Shown: positions 23,411 to 33,032 of the stretch, one piece after another
How positions within the stretch are numbered: the stretch's first letter is position 1
Layout of the letters: every line of letters starts with the position of its first letter
Notes under the pieces: generated by a model
Told to the model about the DNA's origin: nothing
The model's input: only the letters and a program-made list of their open reading frames with translations
Database searches by the model: none
Origin: Eubacterium sp. An11
Lineage (GTDB): Bacteria > Bacillota > Clostridia > Lachnospirales > Lachnospiraceae
Length of the DNA: 50,871 nt
Direction of reading: 5' to 3'
NCBI RefSeq assembly: GCF_002161065.1
Contig: NZ_NFLV01000024.1
Location: 1-50,871, forward strand
Program-made: the position numbers and the translations under genes

Positions 23411-23455
23411 GGGCTGACACAAGGAGATGTGCATAAACATTTATTGTGCCGGCCC
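23411..23455 (+). other. Hairpin between clpX and lon
   Basis: GGGCTGACACAA pairs with TTGTGCCGGCCC over 12 positions with one mismatch and one G-U. Only CTTTAT follows, so it may attenuate readthrough into lon or protect the clpX 3' end. Confidence 0.5.
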
Positions 23456-23481
23456 TTTATGATTCTAAAGGAGGAAATTTT

Positions 23482-25788
23482 ATGGAGAATCGATCATTCC
23501 CGGCGCTTGCGCTTCGGGGGAAGATGATTTATCCGGATACATCAGCCTTTTTTGAGGTTTCCCGGGCCAAATCCCTGAAAGCTCTGGAGGAGGCTGTTAA
23601 TCATAATCAACTGATTTTTTTATTGAATCAAAAAGATCCGGCGGAGGAGAATCCGTCAAAGGATGATCTGTATCAGGTCGGCACCATCGCAAGGATTCAG
23701 CAGATGGTCAAAGCAGGGCAGGGAATCCTACGGGTGTTTGTGGAAGGTCTTGCCCGGGCGAAGGTGCTGGATTTTCAGGATGTGGAGCCGTGCCCGTGGG
23801 TGATCGTGGAACAGATAGATTCCGAAGAATTTCCGGAGGGGGAAAACGACGAGAAAGCCCGTTTCCGGCTGATCACCGACCTGCTCAGCGAATTTATCGA
23901 CAAAAATCCGGGATTTCTTACCAATCAGATCCAGGCTGCCATCGACAAAGGAAAGCTGCTCCCGCTCATGTACGAACTGGCTTTAGAACTTCCGTTTGAT
24001 CTGGAGCGAAAGCAGCAGTTTCTCGAGGAGACCAGCGTGGTCCGTCAGTCAGAAATGCTCATGAATATCCTGATGGAAGAGTCGGAAATCAGTGATATCC
24101 GCAATGAGATCACAGAGAAAGTCAAGAAAAATGTGGATAAGAACCAGAAAGATTATCTTCTGCGGGAGCAGCAGAAGGTGATCCGCAAGGAACTGGGAGA
24201 GGAAGACATTTCTTCCGATGCTGATGAATATCTGGAAAAATGTGAAAAGCTCCACGCATCCAAAGAAGTGAAGGATAAGATACGAAAAGAAATCAATCGC
24301 TTCAAGAGTGTGCCGCCTATGGCTTCCGAGAGCATTGTCATGCGCAATTATATCGAGACCATGCTGGAAATGCCATGGAAGAAGGCTTCCAAGGACAATA
24401 AAGATCTCAAAAAGGCCACGGCCATTCTGGAAGAAGACCATTACGGTCTGGAAAAGGTAAAGGAGAGAATCCTTGATTATCTGGCAGTCCGTTCTCTGAC
24501 GAAAAAAGGGGAGACGCCGATCCTTTGCCTGGTGGGACCGCCGGGAACCGGAAAGACATCCATTGCCAAATCCATTGCCCGTGCATTGAATAAGAAGTAT
24601 GTCCGCATTTCTCTGGGCGGCGTCCACGATGAAGCCGAAATCCGCGGCCACAGAAAGACCTATGTGGGAGCCATGCCGGGGCGGATTGCCGAAGGTATCC
24701 GGCAGGCCGGCGTGAGAAACCCGCTGATGCTTCTGGATGAGATTGATAAAGTGAGCAGCGATTATAAGGGAGATACGGCTTCCGCTCTGCTGGAGGTGCT
24801 GGATGGCGAACAGAATGTCAATTTCCGGGATCACTATCTGGAGGTGCCGCTGGATCTGAGCGAAGTGCTGTTCATTGCCACAGCCAACGAGCCGGAACGA
24901 ATTTCCAGACCGCTTCTTGACCGTATGGAGATCATTGAATTGTCCAGTTATACGGAAAATGAAAAGTTTCATATAGCCAAACAATATCTGATCCGCAAAC
25001 AGCGCAAAGCCAACGGTATTTTGAAAAAACAGATTGACATCCCTGATGATGTGATTTACGAGATTATCCGTTCCTACACCAGAGAGGCCGGTGTCCGGGA
25101 TCTGGAAAGAAAGATCGGCCGGATCATGCGCAAAGCCGCCAGAGCTATACTGGAGGGCCAGGATAAGCTGGAAGTACATGTGGAAGACCTGGAAGACCTG
25201 CTGGGAATGGCGCCTTACTCAGAAGATGACAAAGCGACTAAGCCGCAGGTGGGCATCGTCCGCGGCCTGGCCTGGACCAGCGTCGGCGGGGACACGCTTT
25301 CCATCGAAGTAAATGTGATGCCGGGCAAGGGAAAACTGGCGCTCACCGGCCGCATGGGAGATGTTATGAAAGAGTCCGCTCAGATCGGTTTGAGTTATAT
25401 TCGTTCTATTGCGAGACAGTATGAGATTGACGGCGAATTTTTTGAGAAGCATGACATCCATATCCATATTCCTGAGGGAGCTGTGCCGAAGGACGGACCG
25501 TCCGCGGGAATCACTATGACCACCGCCATGCTTTCCGCCATCACCGGACGGAAAGTCCGGGGAGATCTGGCCATGACGGGAGAGATTACTCTGCGGGGAC
25601 GGGTCCTGCCGATCGGAGGTCTGAAAGAAAAGCTTCTGGCGGCCAAGGCAGCCGGCATGAAGGAAGTGCTGGTGCCGGATAAGAACCGGAGGAATATCCG
25701 GGAACTGGACAAAGAGATTACAGAAGGTCTTAAAATTACATTTGTGGAAGACATGTCCCAGGTGCTTGAAAAAGCGTTTGTGGATTAA
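23482..25788 (+). CDS. lon: ATP-dependent protease Lon
   Basis: A hexameric AAA+ serine protease for damaged and regulatory proteins. The 768-residue chain has the LON N-terminal domain (PALALRGKMIYP), a coiled-coil, Walker A GPPGTGKTS, Walker B MLLDEIDKV, and the protease domain with catalytic Ser674 in DGPSAGIT and Lys717 in GLKEKLLAA, 43 residues apart as in E. coli Lon. The start at 23482 follows AAAGGAGG; an upstream in-frame ATG lacks this signal. engB follows after 44 nt. Confidence 0.97.
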   Translation: MENRSFPALALRGKMIYPDTSAFFEVSRAKSLKALEEAVNHNQLIFLLNQKDPAEENPSKDDLYQVGTIARIQQMVKAGQGILRVFVEGLARAKVLDFQDVEPCPWVIVEQIDSEEFPEGENDEKARFRLITDLLSEFIDKNPGFLTNQIQAAIDKGKLLPLMYELALELPFDLERKQQFLEETSVVRQSEMLMNILMEESEISDIRNEITEKVKKNVDKNQKDYLLREQQKVIRKELGEEDISSDADEYLEKCEKLHASKEVKDKIRKEINRFKSVPPMASESIVMRNYIETMLEMPWKKASKDNKDLKKATAILEEDHYGLEKVKERILDYLAVRSLTKKGETPILCLVGPPGTGKTSIAKSIARALNKKYVRISLGGVHDEAEIRGHRKTYVGAMPGRIAEGIRQAGVRNPLMLLDEIDKVSSDYKGDTASALLEVLDGEQNVNFRDHYLEVPLDLSEVLFIATANEPERISRPLLDRMEIIELSSYTENEKFHIAKQYLIRKQRKANGILKKQIDIPDDVIYEIIRSYTREAGVRDLERKIGRIMRKAARAILEGQDKLEVHVEDLEDLLGMAPYSEDDKATKPQVGIVRGLAWTSVGGDTLSIEVNVMPGKGKLALTGRMGDVMKESAQIGLSYIRSIARQYEIDGEFFEKHDIHIHIPEGAVPKDGPSAGITMTTAMLSAITGRKVRGDLAMTGEITLRGRVLPIGGLKEKLLAAKAAGMKEVLVPDKNRRNIRELDKEITEGLKITFVEDMSQVLEKAFVD

Positions 25789-25832
25789 GTGAAACCTTCC
25801 CCGTAATCGCGGAGAAAGCGAGGAGAACACAT

Positions 25833-26447
25833 ATGATCATAAAAAATGTAGAACTGGAAACGGTCTGCGGTATCACCAGCAAGCTGCCGGAGAATCAGCT
25901 GCCGGAGGTGGCTTTTGCGGGCAAATCCAACGTGGGCAAATCTTCCCTGATCAATGCCCTTGTCAACCGGAAATCGCTGGCCAGAACGTCCGGTCAGCCG
26001 GGAAAGACCCAGACTATTAACTTTTATAATGTCAATAAAGAAATGTACATCGTGGATCTGCCGGGATACGGTTATGCGAAAGTATCAAAGGAAGTGGCGG
26101 CAAAGTGGGGACCGATGATCGAGAATTATCTGCACACTTCCCGCCAGCTGCGCATGGTCTTTTTGCTCATTGATCTGCGTCATAAACCGGGGGCCAATGA
26201 TATTCAGATGTACCGGTGGATACTCAGTAATGGCTTTTCGCCGGTGATCGTCGCCACCAAGGCGGATAAGATCAAGAGAAGTCAGCTGAAAAAGCAGTTA
26301 AAGCAGCTGGAGGAGACGCTGAAGGTCATCGAAGGCGTTCCGATCATCCCGTTTTCTGCGGTCACAAAGCAGGGAAGGGATGAAATCTGGGAGCTCATCG
26401 AGACTTACGCCCTGGGCGAGGAGATGGAGATTTCGGAGGAGGAATAG
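25833..26447 (+). CDS. engB: Ribosome-biogenesis GTPase EngB/YsxC
   Basis: A small GTPase needed for assembly of the large ribosomal subunit. The 204-residue chain has G1 GKSNVGKSS, G2 around TSGQPGKTQT, G3 DLPGYGYAK, G4 TKADK and G5 PFSAVTK. AGGAGA precedes the ATG. Its place directly after lon is conserved in Firmicutes. Transcription ends at a strong hairpin just downstream. Confidence 0.96.
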   Translation: MIIKNVELETVCGITSKLPENQLPEVAFAGKSNVGKSSLINALVNRKSLARTSGQPGKTQTINFYNVNKEMYIVDLPGYGYAKVSKEVAAKWGPMIENYLHTSRQLRMVFLLIDLRHKPGANDIQMYRWILSNGFSPVIVATKADKIKRSQLKKQLKQLEETLKVIEGVPIIPFSAVTKQGRDEIWELIETYALGEEMEISEEE

Positions 26448-26451
26448 TAAA

Positions 26452-26492
26452 AAGGAGAAGAGTCCGTTATGAAAAGGCGGACCCTTCTCCTT
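26452..26492. terminator. Bidirectional terminator after engB
   Basis: AAGGAGAAG-GTCCG pairs with CGGAC-CTTCTCCTT around an 11-nt loop, followed by GATTTTTG on the plus strand and preceded by A-rich sequence. It lies between convergent genes. Confidence 0.75.
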
Positions 26493-26500
26493 GATTTTTG

Positions 26501-27025
26501 TCAATGATCCAAAAGCAGTGTTTCCATTACCTGGCAGTAGACCGTATCGCTTTTTTCAGACCATTTATCACAGATGGCGATGGCCTGTTCTTTGGATACC
26601 ACGTTGATCTTCAGCTCCATGAGGATGGTGCCCCGTTCTTTGATCTGGGCATGCACCATGTATTCCCCTTTTTTCAGCGGGTAATAATCGGCGGTGATAT
26701 TGACTTCCTTGCGGAGCTGATATTTGTGTTCTTTAAAATAGCCGAGAATGTCATTTTTAATGGCGTCGGATATTTTGGAATCAAACATCTGCAGAGCTTC
26801 CCGTCCGTTTTGCGTCAGATGGTAATGGGTGGTGTTGCGGATCAGTTCGCCCCGGATAAAAGAGGATTCTGCCAGCTCATTGACGGCTTGCTGCATGTGA
26901 AAATAGGAGGTATAGCCATGGGTGACAAAGAATTCGCTGAGTTGAGAAGTGGTCAGCGGAAAATCCAGATTGTCCAGCATGTACAGTACCATTAATTTAT
27001 ATAAAGTTAACGATTCTTCAGACAT
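26501..27025 (-). CDS. DUF4364-family protein
   Basis: The 174-residue protein has an N-terminal winged-helix-like segment (LTTSQLSEFFV, YTSYFHMQQAVNELAES, HYHLTQNGREAL) and a C-terminal alpha/beta part. It is a family common in Clostridia with no assigned role; the winged-helix pattern suggests DNA binding. The start at 27025 follows GGAGAG; a Met 7 codons upstream lacks such a signal. It is convergent with engB and downstream of a radical SAM gene. Confidence 0.8.
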   Translation of the reverse strand: MSEESLTLYKLMVLYMLDNLDFPLTTSQLSEFFVTHGYTSYFHMQQAVNELAESSFIRGELIRNTTHYHLTQNGREALQMFDSKISDAIKNDILGYFKEHKYQLRKEVNITADYYPLKKGEYMVHAQIKERGTILMELKINVVSKEQAIAICDKWSEKSDTVYCQVMETLLLDH

Positions 27026-27092
27026 TGTTCTCTCCGTTTCGTGCATAAATGTACCGGCTTTCTGCCGGTCTCCTGTATCATGTATTCCTGTA

Positions 27093-28037
27093 TCATTTCT
27101 CTGTGATCATAGAGCCTGCCGCAGGATGTACCTGCCATTGCTTTCCCTGAAAAGAATCCCGCCGTTTCATTTCCTGATGGATGGAATTCAATACGTTCCG
27201 TTTGTGGAGACTCCAGGTGGGAGCGATGAGCAGATCTCTCGGCCCGTCGCCGGTCATTCGCTCAATGACGATATCGGGGCGAAGCATCTCTATACAGGAA
27301 ATCACACAAGAGATATAACTTTCCGGCGTAAACAGGGGAAAAGGCTCCTGTGCATAAATATCCGCCAGCCGGGTATTCTTTAAAATATGAAGCATGGACA
27401 GCTTGACTCCGCCGACGGGCAGCGCGTTTACATACCGGATGGTTTCCGCCAGCATCTCAGGAGATTCGCCGGGCAGACCGAGGATCAGATGAGCGGTGGT
27501 CCGGATACCGCGGGCGGCACATGCTTCCGCGGCCTGGGTGAATACTTCTGTTCGGTATCCGCGGTTTAAAAAAGCGGCCGTGGAATCGTGGCAGGTCTGC
27601 AGGCCCATTTCCAGAAAGACTGGTTTGATCCGGTTGATTTCTTCCAGGAGATCAAGGACCGGTGCAGGAAGACAGTCCGGCCGGGTTCCGATGGCGATGG
27701 CGGCAATCTCTTCTGGTGCGATGGCTTCCTCATAGAGAGCCCGGAGTCGATCCACCGGTCCGTAAGTGTTGGTAAACGCCTGAAAATAGGCGATATATCT
27801 GCCGCCGGAATACTTTTTGCTGCTCTGGCCTTTTCCACGGGCAATCTGCCCGGAGACAGAAAGCCGGGAACTCTCTGCGTAGTCTCCGCTTCCGCCTTCA
27901 CTGCAGAAAATGCAGCCGCCCTCAGATAGAGTGCCATCCCGGTTTGGACAGGTAAAACCGCCGTCGATGCTGATTTTATAAACTTTTTCTCCGAACGTTT
28001 CTTTTAAAAAACGGCTGTAGGAGTAGTAGCGTTCCAT
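27093..28037 (-). CDS. Radical SAM protein of the YhcC / TIGR01212 family
   Basis: A 314-residue iron-sulfur enzyme that cleaves S-adenosylmethionine. The cluster-binding cysteines lie in GFTCPNRDGTL and GGCIFCS, the first being set further apart than in the standard CxxxCxxC motif, as is typical for this family. GTRPDCLP and ILGLPGES are SAM-binding elements. The C-terminus has RDLLIAPTWSLHKRNV. Substrate and reaction are unknown. AAGGATG precedes the ATG. It is transcribed away from rho. Confidence 0.88.
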   Translation of the reverse strand: MERYYSYSRFLKETFGEKVYKISIDGGFTCPNRDGTLSEGGCIFCSEGGSGDYAESSRLSVSGQIARGKGQSSKKYSGGRYIAYFQAFTNTYGPVDRLRALYEEAIAPEEIAAIAIGTRPDCLPAPVLDLLEEINRIKPVFLEMGLQTCHDSTAAFLNRGYRTEVFTQAAEACAARGIRTTAHLILGLPGESPEMLAETIRYVNALPVGGVKLSMLHILKNTRLADIYAQEPFPLFTPESYISCVISCIEMLRPDIVIERMTGDGPRDLLIAPTWSLHKRNVLNSIHQEMKRRDSFQGKQWQVHPAAGSMITEK

Positions 28038-28368
28038 GTTTTTTCATCCTTCCAGAGCTTTATTTTATCATCAGGAATACGTTTATGCAAATAAAAACAG
28101 TTGTTTTCTCCGGAAAATGTGTTATCATAGTTGTATTATAAATAATTATGTGAAATATATAGAAGATTCTTTCTTATGCATATCAATAGTCTCATTGTTC
28201 TGAGATATTATTTATACCCTGACTAAAATATGGACATGTCTGCACATTTGCTCTGCCGGACCGGCGGGCGCGGTATTATCGTTGTTTCCACGGTTTCTGA
28301 TATTTTAAATTTCTGAGAAATCGCGGGCAGTGCAGACGGTGGTTTTTTGATATACAATGGAGGTTTAT
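28038..28368. other. Intergenic region and long leader upstream of rho
   Basis: This 331-nt AT-rich region has a possible promoter (TTGTTT at about 28100 with TATCAT 16-17 bp downstream) and would give rho a leader of about 230 nt. Long leaders are usual for rho because Rho terminates its own transcription. A short GC-rich element (TGCCGGACCGGCGGG) lies near 28255. No conserved RNA is recognised. Confidence 0.4.
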
Positions 28369-29886
28369 ATGAATTATAGAAATATGACATTGCTGCAGCT
28401 GCGTGCTGCGGCCAAAGAAAAAGGACTTCGGGGCATCAGCACACTGAAAAAGGAGCAGCTGATCGAGCGGCTGATGGAAACAGAGCATACATCCAATACA
28501 GAACGTCCGGAACGTCATCCGTCACATTTTGGTGAAAGAGGAAGAACGGAGCGTCAGAATCATGAGCATATGAACGGCGAGCGCGCGGATCATGGCAGAA
28601 GAAATTTTGAGCAGCCAAGAAACAACGAGCATCAGGAATATGAGAGAAGGACAGAAGAACGGACAGAGTACGGCCGGTCTGAGAATGAGCGTCCGGAACA
28701 CAGCCGGACAGAAAATGGCCGCACAGAAAATGGTATGAAAAGCGAGCTGGAGAGTCTGGACAGCGGCGAGAAAGCCAACGGTATTCTGGAAGTCATGCCT
28801 GACGGCTACGGATTTATCCGCTGTGAGAACTATCTGCCGGGGGAGAACGATGTGTATGTCTCCCCGTCTCAGATACGGAGATTTAATTTAAAAACCGGAG
28901 ATATCCTGGTGGGAAATACCCGGGTAAAGACCCAGAATGAGAAATACAGCGCACTGCTTTATGTGGAGTCGGTCAACGGATATAAACCTTATGAGGCCCA
29001 GAGAAGAAAAAGTTTTGAAGATCTGACTCCGATCTTCCCGAATGAGAGGATCCGTCTGGAGATTCCGGGAGCGCCGGTATCCATGCGGATGGTGGATCTG
29101 CTTTCTCCGATCGGAAAAGGCCAGAGGGGAATGATCGTATCCCAGCCGAAAACCGGAAAGACCACCCTTTTAAAACAGATTGCCAAGAGTATCACCACGG
29201 CCTACTCCGATATGAAGCTGATCGTTCTGCTCATCGATGAGCGTCCGGAGGAAGTGACTGATATCCGGGAGTACATTGAGGGACCGAACGCGGAAGTAAT
29301 CTATTCCACCTTTGACGAGCTGCCGGAACATCACAAACGGGTGTCCGAGATGGTGCTGGAGCGGGCCAAACGTCTGGTGGAGCACGGAGAGGATGTGGTG
29401 ATTCTTCTGGACAGTATCACCCGTCTGGCAAGGGCCTACAACCTGGTGGTGCCGCCAAGCGGACGGACCCTGTCCGGAGGTCTTGATCCGGCGGCATTAC
29501 ATATGCCGAAAAAGTTCTTCGGAGCAGCCAGAAACATGCGGGAGGGCGGCAGCCTGACCATTCTTGCCACCGCTCTGGTGGATACCGGAAGCAAGATGGA
29601 CGATGTGGTCTTCGAGGAATTCAAGGGCACCGGTAATATGGAACTGGTTCTTGACAGGAAACTTTCCGAGAAGAGAATTTTCCCGGCCATCAATATCCAG
29701 AAATCCGGAACCCGGCGGGACGACCTGCTTCTCACCAAAGAAGAGCAGGAGATCGTATTTGCCCTGCACCGGGAAATGTCCGGAAACCGTGCCGAAGAAA
29801 ATGTGGAGCAGATTCTTCAGTTCTTTAAGAGAACCAAAAATAACCAGGAATTTATACAGGTAATGCGCCAGTCCCTGTTGAAATAA
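28369..29886 (+). CDS. rho: Transcription termination factor Rho with low-complexity insertion
   Basis: A hexameric RNA-dependent ATPase that ends transcription. The 505-residue chain begins with the short helical N-terminal domain (residues 1-37), then an insertion (about 40-125) dominated by Arg, Glu, Asn, His and Gly, then the cold-shock RNA-binding domain (from about 135, [14 protein letters not shown]) and the ATPase (Walker [10 protein letters not shown], Walker [12 protein letters not shown]-loop and R-loop regions). The ATG at 28369 has GGAGG 5 nt upstream; an ATG at 28357 overlaps that signal. Such insertions occur in Rho of many anaerobes and are reported to affect RNA binding or condensation. 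Confidence 0.96.
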   Translation: MNYRNMTLLQLRAAAKEKGLRGISTLKKEQLIERLMETEHTSNTERPERHPSHFGERGRTERQNHEHMNGERADHGRRNFEQPRNNEHQEYERRTEERTEYGRSENERPEHSRTENGRTENGMKSELESLDSGEKANGILEVMPDGYGFIRCENYLPGENDVYVSPSQIRRFNLKTGDILVGNTRVKTQNEKYSALLYVESVNGYKPYEAQRRKSFEDLTPIFPNERIRLEIPGAPVSMRMVDLLSPIGKGQRGMIVSQPKTGKTTLLKQIAKSITTAYSDMKLIVLLIDERPEEVTDIREYIEGPNAEVIYSTFDELPEHHKRVSEMVLERAKRLVEHGEDVVILLDSITRLARAYNLVVPPSGRTLSGGLDPAALHMPKKFFGAARNMREGGSLTILATALVDTGSKMDDVVFEEFKGTGNMELVLDRKLSEKRIFPAINIQKSGTRRDDLLLTKEEQEIVFALHREMSGNRAEENVEQILQFFKRTKNNQEFIQVMRQSLLK

Positions 29887-29928
29887 TTACAAAAATCCGT
29901 CGGTGTCAGTATGGGGAAACAGTAATTC

Positions 29929-29957
29929 TTGACGGAGTACGATTTCTGTGAAATAAT
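29929..29957 (+). promoter_or_regulatory. Promoter ahead of the zinc-ribbon membrane protein
   Basis: TTGACG and AATAAT are separated by 17 bp, about 120 nt before the start codon. No terminator is evident after rho, so readthrough may add to expression. Confidence 0.45.
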
Positions 29958-30078
29958 GAAATGGACATATTTTGTTCCGATTTGAAAAGCGATTAACACG
30001 GTTAATATGCTGACCTTATACAAAATGTCGTTCATGTCAAATGGACGTGTCAGAACGGAAAGAAACAGGAGAAGAAAA

Positions 30079-30480
30079 ATGAATCGTTTTAAGAACTTTT
30101 TTCATGGAATATACGGAATTGACGGATTGTCCTGCGGACTGCTGTTTTTAAGTATTCTGATCAACCTGCTGACCGCGGTGATCCCGGTGGAAGGGATCCG
30201 GAATCTGAATCCCATTGGGTTGATTCCTCTGCTGCTCTGTCTGCTGCGGTTCTTTTCCCATAATCACCAGACAAGAAGACGGGAGAACGAGCGTTTCTTA
30301 AAGATCATGCGGCCATTGTTCGAGTACTTTGACCGAAAGAGCGAGGAACGGGAACAGGCACAGATTTTCCGGTTTTTCAAATGCCCCGCATGCTCCCAGA
30401 AGATCCGGGTTCCCAGAGGAAAGGGCAAGATTGAGATTACCTGCCCCAAATGCGGAAATAAATTTATAAAGAAAACGTGA
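30079..30480 (+). CDS. Small membrane protein with C-terminal zinc ribbon
   Basis: A 133-residue protein with two hydrophobic helices (about residues 16-35 and 44-60), a basic/acidic linker and a C-terminal zinc ribbon with two CPxC knuckles (Cys102/105 and Cys122/125). By charge, the ribbon lies in the cytoplasm. The start follows AGGAGA; earlier in-frame Met codons lack a signal. The function is unknown; it may sense metal or bind nucleic acid at the membrane, which is speculation. Confidence 0.75.
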   Translation: MNRFKNFFHGIYGIDGLSCGLLFLSILINLLTAVIPVEGIRNLNPIGLIPLLLCLLRFFSHNHQTRRRENERFLKIMRPLFEYFDRKSEEREQAQIFRFFKCPACSQKIRVPRGKGKIEITCPKCGNKFIKKT

Positions 30481-30514
30481 CATATATTCAAGATTCGCCT
30501 GCGAGTCTTGGCGC

Positions 30515-30544
30515 AAGAGTTCTGCTTAGCAGAACTCTTTGTTT
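30515..30544 (+). terminator. Rho-independent terminator
   Basis: AAGAGTTCTGC/GCAGAACTCTT is a perfect 11-bp stem with a TTA loop, followed by TTTGTTT. A second, smaller hairpin (AAGATTCGC/GCGAGTCTT) precedes it at 30490-30509. Confidence 0.85.
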
Positions 30545-30608
30545 ATGTCACGGAAAATTTTGTGAAAATAAATATCATAAGGACATTGTTGAAAACAGTG
30601 GCGCAGGA

Positions 30609-31259
30609 CTAATGATCGCACTGCATTGCTTCCGCAGCTTTTTTGGAAAACACACATCCGCAGTAGTTCTGCCGGTAAAGATGATATTCTTCCGACAGTG
30701 CGATGGAACGGAGATACCCGCCCTTTTTCTTGAAATCAGAAGGCAGATGGCGTACGCCATATTCTTCGGCCAGACGCTCCCCGATTTCGTTGATCCACTG
30801 GGCGTTTTTATGGGGACTGATGGAGAGGGTGGTGGTGAAATAGTCGGCGTGAAGTTCGGCGGCTTTTTTGGCGGCCTCCCGCATCCGGAGTTCATAGCAG
30901 TGGTAGCAGCGTTCTCCCCGCTCCGGCAGGTCTTCCATACCCTTTGCCATTTCAAAAAAACATCCCGGATCATAGCTGCCTTCCATGAGAACAACCTGTC
31001 CGCGTTCTTCATAGCCGGCTTCCCGGATGAATCTTTGCAGTTCGTGCATCCGTTTTTGATATTCCGTTTCCGGCGTGATATTAGGATTATAGAAAAATAA
31101 TGTAATATGACAATATCTGGTCAGGTATTCCAGCACGTAGCTGCTGCAGGGAGCGCAGCAGGCGTGAAGAAATAAATGAGGTTTCTGTTCTTCCGGCAGA
31201 TTTTCGCCGATCTGCCCGGTGATTTTGTCCAGTTCTTTCTGATAATTTATTTTATTCAT
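30609..31259 (-). CDS. queH: Epoxyqueuosine reductase QueH
   Basis: The last enzyme of queuosine tRNA modification, reducing epoxyqueuosine at the wobble position. The 216-residue chain has the QueH signature cysteines in HACCAPC, CYHCYELR and YCGCVFS, which bind an Fe-S cluster and a second metal, and SISPHKNAQWINEIG. It is unrelated in sequence to the cobalamin-dependent QueG. AAAGGA precedes the ATG. It stands alone, divergent from the next gene. Confidence 0.93.
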   Translation of the reverse strand: MNKINYQKELDKITGQIGENLPEEQKPHLFLHACCAPCSSYVLEYLTRYCHITLFFYNPNITPETEYQKRMHELQRFIREAGYEERGQVVLMEGSYDPGCFFEMAKGMEDLPERGERCYHCYELRMREAAKKAAELHADYFTTTLSISPHKNAQWINEIGERLAEEYGVRHLPSDFKKKGGYLRSIALSEEYHLYRQNYCGCVFSKKAAEAMQCDH

Positions 31260-31449
31260 AGAAAAGTCCTTTCCGGTCGATTCGCCTGTCTCGTTGATAC
31301 TTTTGAGTTATCAAATAATGATAATAACAGAAATGAGGCCGTTTTTCCAGCGGGAAAAGCGGACAAAAAAGTACCTTTGTACAGACAACGGAAGGCGTTC
31401 ACTTTTTGCCGTCGGCTTCATATACTAATAAAAAAATGCAGGTGTATCT

Positions 31450-32682
31450 ATGGCAGATTATGGACAATTGAAGATCAGTCTGGTGGAGTCCGGCAGTGAG
31501 CGGCCGGTGCCGGGGGCGTCGGTGGAGATTTCTTCTACGGGGGAGCCGGACCAGATCCTGGAGCGGCTCATGACGGATTCCTCCGGGCAGACGGAGACGG
31601 TGGAACTGGAGGCGCCGCCTGTGGAGTATTCCATGGAGCCGACAGATGAGCAGCCTTATTCCGAGTATAATCTGCGGATCAATGCGCCGGGGTATGAGCC
31701 GCTGACGGTTTCCGGCGCGCAGATTTTTTCCGGGCAGCTGGCCCTGCAGAATCAGGGAATGCTGCTTTCGGCGCAGGCTCAGGGAGATTACCGGATTCTG
31801 GCCATCGGGCCGCATACATTGTTTGGAGAGTATCCGCCGAAGATTGCGGAAAATGAGATCAAAGATATTCAGGCCACCGGAGAGGTGGTGCTGAGCCGGG
31901 CGGTCGTTCCGGAATTTATGGTGGTCCATGACGGAGCGCCTTCGGATGCCACGGCGCCGAATTACTATATTCAATATAGAGATTACATTAAAAATGTGGC
32001 TTCCTGCGAGATCTACTCCACATGGCCGGAGGCGACCCTGCGGGCCAATATTCTTGCCATCATGTCTTTCTCTCTGAACAGAGTGTACACGGAATGGTAC
32101 CGGAACCGGGGATATGACTTTACCATCACTTCTTCCACGGCCTATGACCAGAAGTGGATCAACGGCAAGACCATCTATGAGAGTATCAATCTGGTGGTGG
32201 ATGATATTTTTAACGCGTATCTGTCAAGACCCGATGTCAGTCAGCCGATTCTGGCTCAGTACTGTGACGGACGAAAGGTGACCTGTCCGAATCATCTCAG
32301 TCAGTGGGGATCCAAGAGTCTTGGTGACGAAGGATTGTCGGCGGAAGAGATTCTTCAATATTATTACGGAAGCGATATCTATATCAATACGGCGGATATG
32401 ATATCCGGCGTTCCGGCGTCCTGGCCGGGATATACGCTGACCGTGGGCTCTTCCGGAGAAAAGGTCCGCCAGATGCAGGCGCAGTTAAACCGAATTGCGG
32501 AGGACTATCCGGCCATGCCGACTATCCGGGCCGACGGAATCTTTGGTTCCGCCACGAAGAATTCCGTGGAGACCTTCCAGCGGATCTTTAACCTGCCGGT
32601 GACCGGGCAGGTGGATTTTGCCACCTGGTATAAGATCAGTCAGATTTATGTGGGAGTGAGCCGGATTGCGGAACTGAACTGA
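31450..32682 (+). CDS. SpoIID-like protein with C-terminal peptidoglycan-binding domain
   Basis: The 410-residue protein has no obvious signal peptide. It starts with a carboxypeptidase-regulatory-like beta domain (about residues 1-105) and has a SpoIID/LytB-like middle (RANILAIMSFSLNRVYTEWYRNRG, AYDQKWI). It ends in a PG_binding_1 domain (about 335-405, VRQMQAQLNRIA, DGIFGSATKNSVETFQ). SpoIID-type proteins cut glycan strands in sporulation; the key catalytic residue cannot be confirmed by eye. The gene is monocistronic, with a weak AGGTG ribosome site and a terminator downstream. A spore envelope role is inferred. Confidence 0.75.
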   Translation: MADYGQLKISLVESGSERPVPGASVEISSTGEPDQILERLMTDSSGQTETVELEAPPVEYSMEPTDEQPYSEYNLRINAPGYEPLTVSGAQIFSGQLALQNQGMLLSAQAQGDYRILAIGPHTLFGEYPPKIAENEIKDIQATGEVVLSRAVVPEFMVVHDGAPSDATAPNYYIQYRDYIKNVASCEIYSTWPEATLRANILAIMSFSLNRVYTEWYRNRGYDFTITSSTAYDQKWINGKTIYESINLVVDDIFNAYLSRPDVSQPILAQYCDGRKVTCPNHLSQWGSKSLGDEGLSAEEILQYYYGSDIYINTADMISGVPASWPGYTLTVGSSGEKVRQMQAQLNRIAEDYPAMPTIRADGIFGSATKNSVETFQRIFNLPVTGQVDFATWYKISQIYVGVSRIAELN

Positions 32683-32795
32683 CAAATGCTTTATTGAAAA
32701 GCTTATCAGGCAATAAGATGAAAGAAAATACCGGTCCGTCGGGGGAAATCCTGTGACACAGCATTTTTGCAGGATTCGAAAAAATAATTGCAGAA

Positions 32796-32843
32796 AGTGG
32801 TGCGTTGATTTCAAAAAGAAAGAAAGCGCGCCACTATTTTTTT
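32796..32843 (+). terminator. Rho-independent terminator
   Basis: AGTGGTGCG pairs with CGCGCCACT (one G-U) around a 22-nt A-rich loop, followed by ATTTTTTT. The sequence from here to about 32995 holds nothing else that I can identify. Confidence 0.7.
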
Positions 32844-32997
32844 CACCATTTACCGGACTTGTCTCTTAATAAAATAAGGAAAACAGGGAATCTTCAGAGA
32901 CAGCAGAGACAAACAGGCAGAGCCGGAAAGAGGAAACGCAGGAGATGCTCAGAATAAAAACGATAGTTAAAAATTTGAAAAATTCATATTTCCACTC

Positions 32998-33026
32998 TTG
33001 TATTTGAGGATGATATATGTTAGAAT
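32998..33026 (+). promoter_or_regulatory. Strong promoter ahead of a candidate small RNA
   Basis: TTGTAT and TAGAAT are 17 bp apart, and the -10 box has the extended TGnTAGAAT form. The predicted start is near 33033; no gene with a ribosome site follows for 300 nt. Confidence 0.6.
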
Positions 33027-33032
33027 TTTAGC

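Noticed and set aside
30477-31100. Plus-strand open frame of about 207 codons opposite queH
   Set aside because: It covers a gene with complete QueH cysteine motifs and overlaps a terminator hairpin, so it is a shadow frame.
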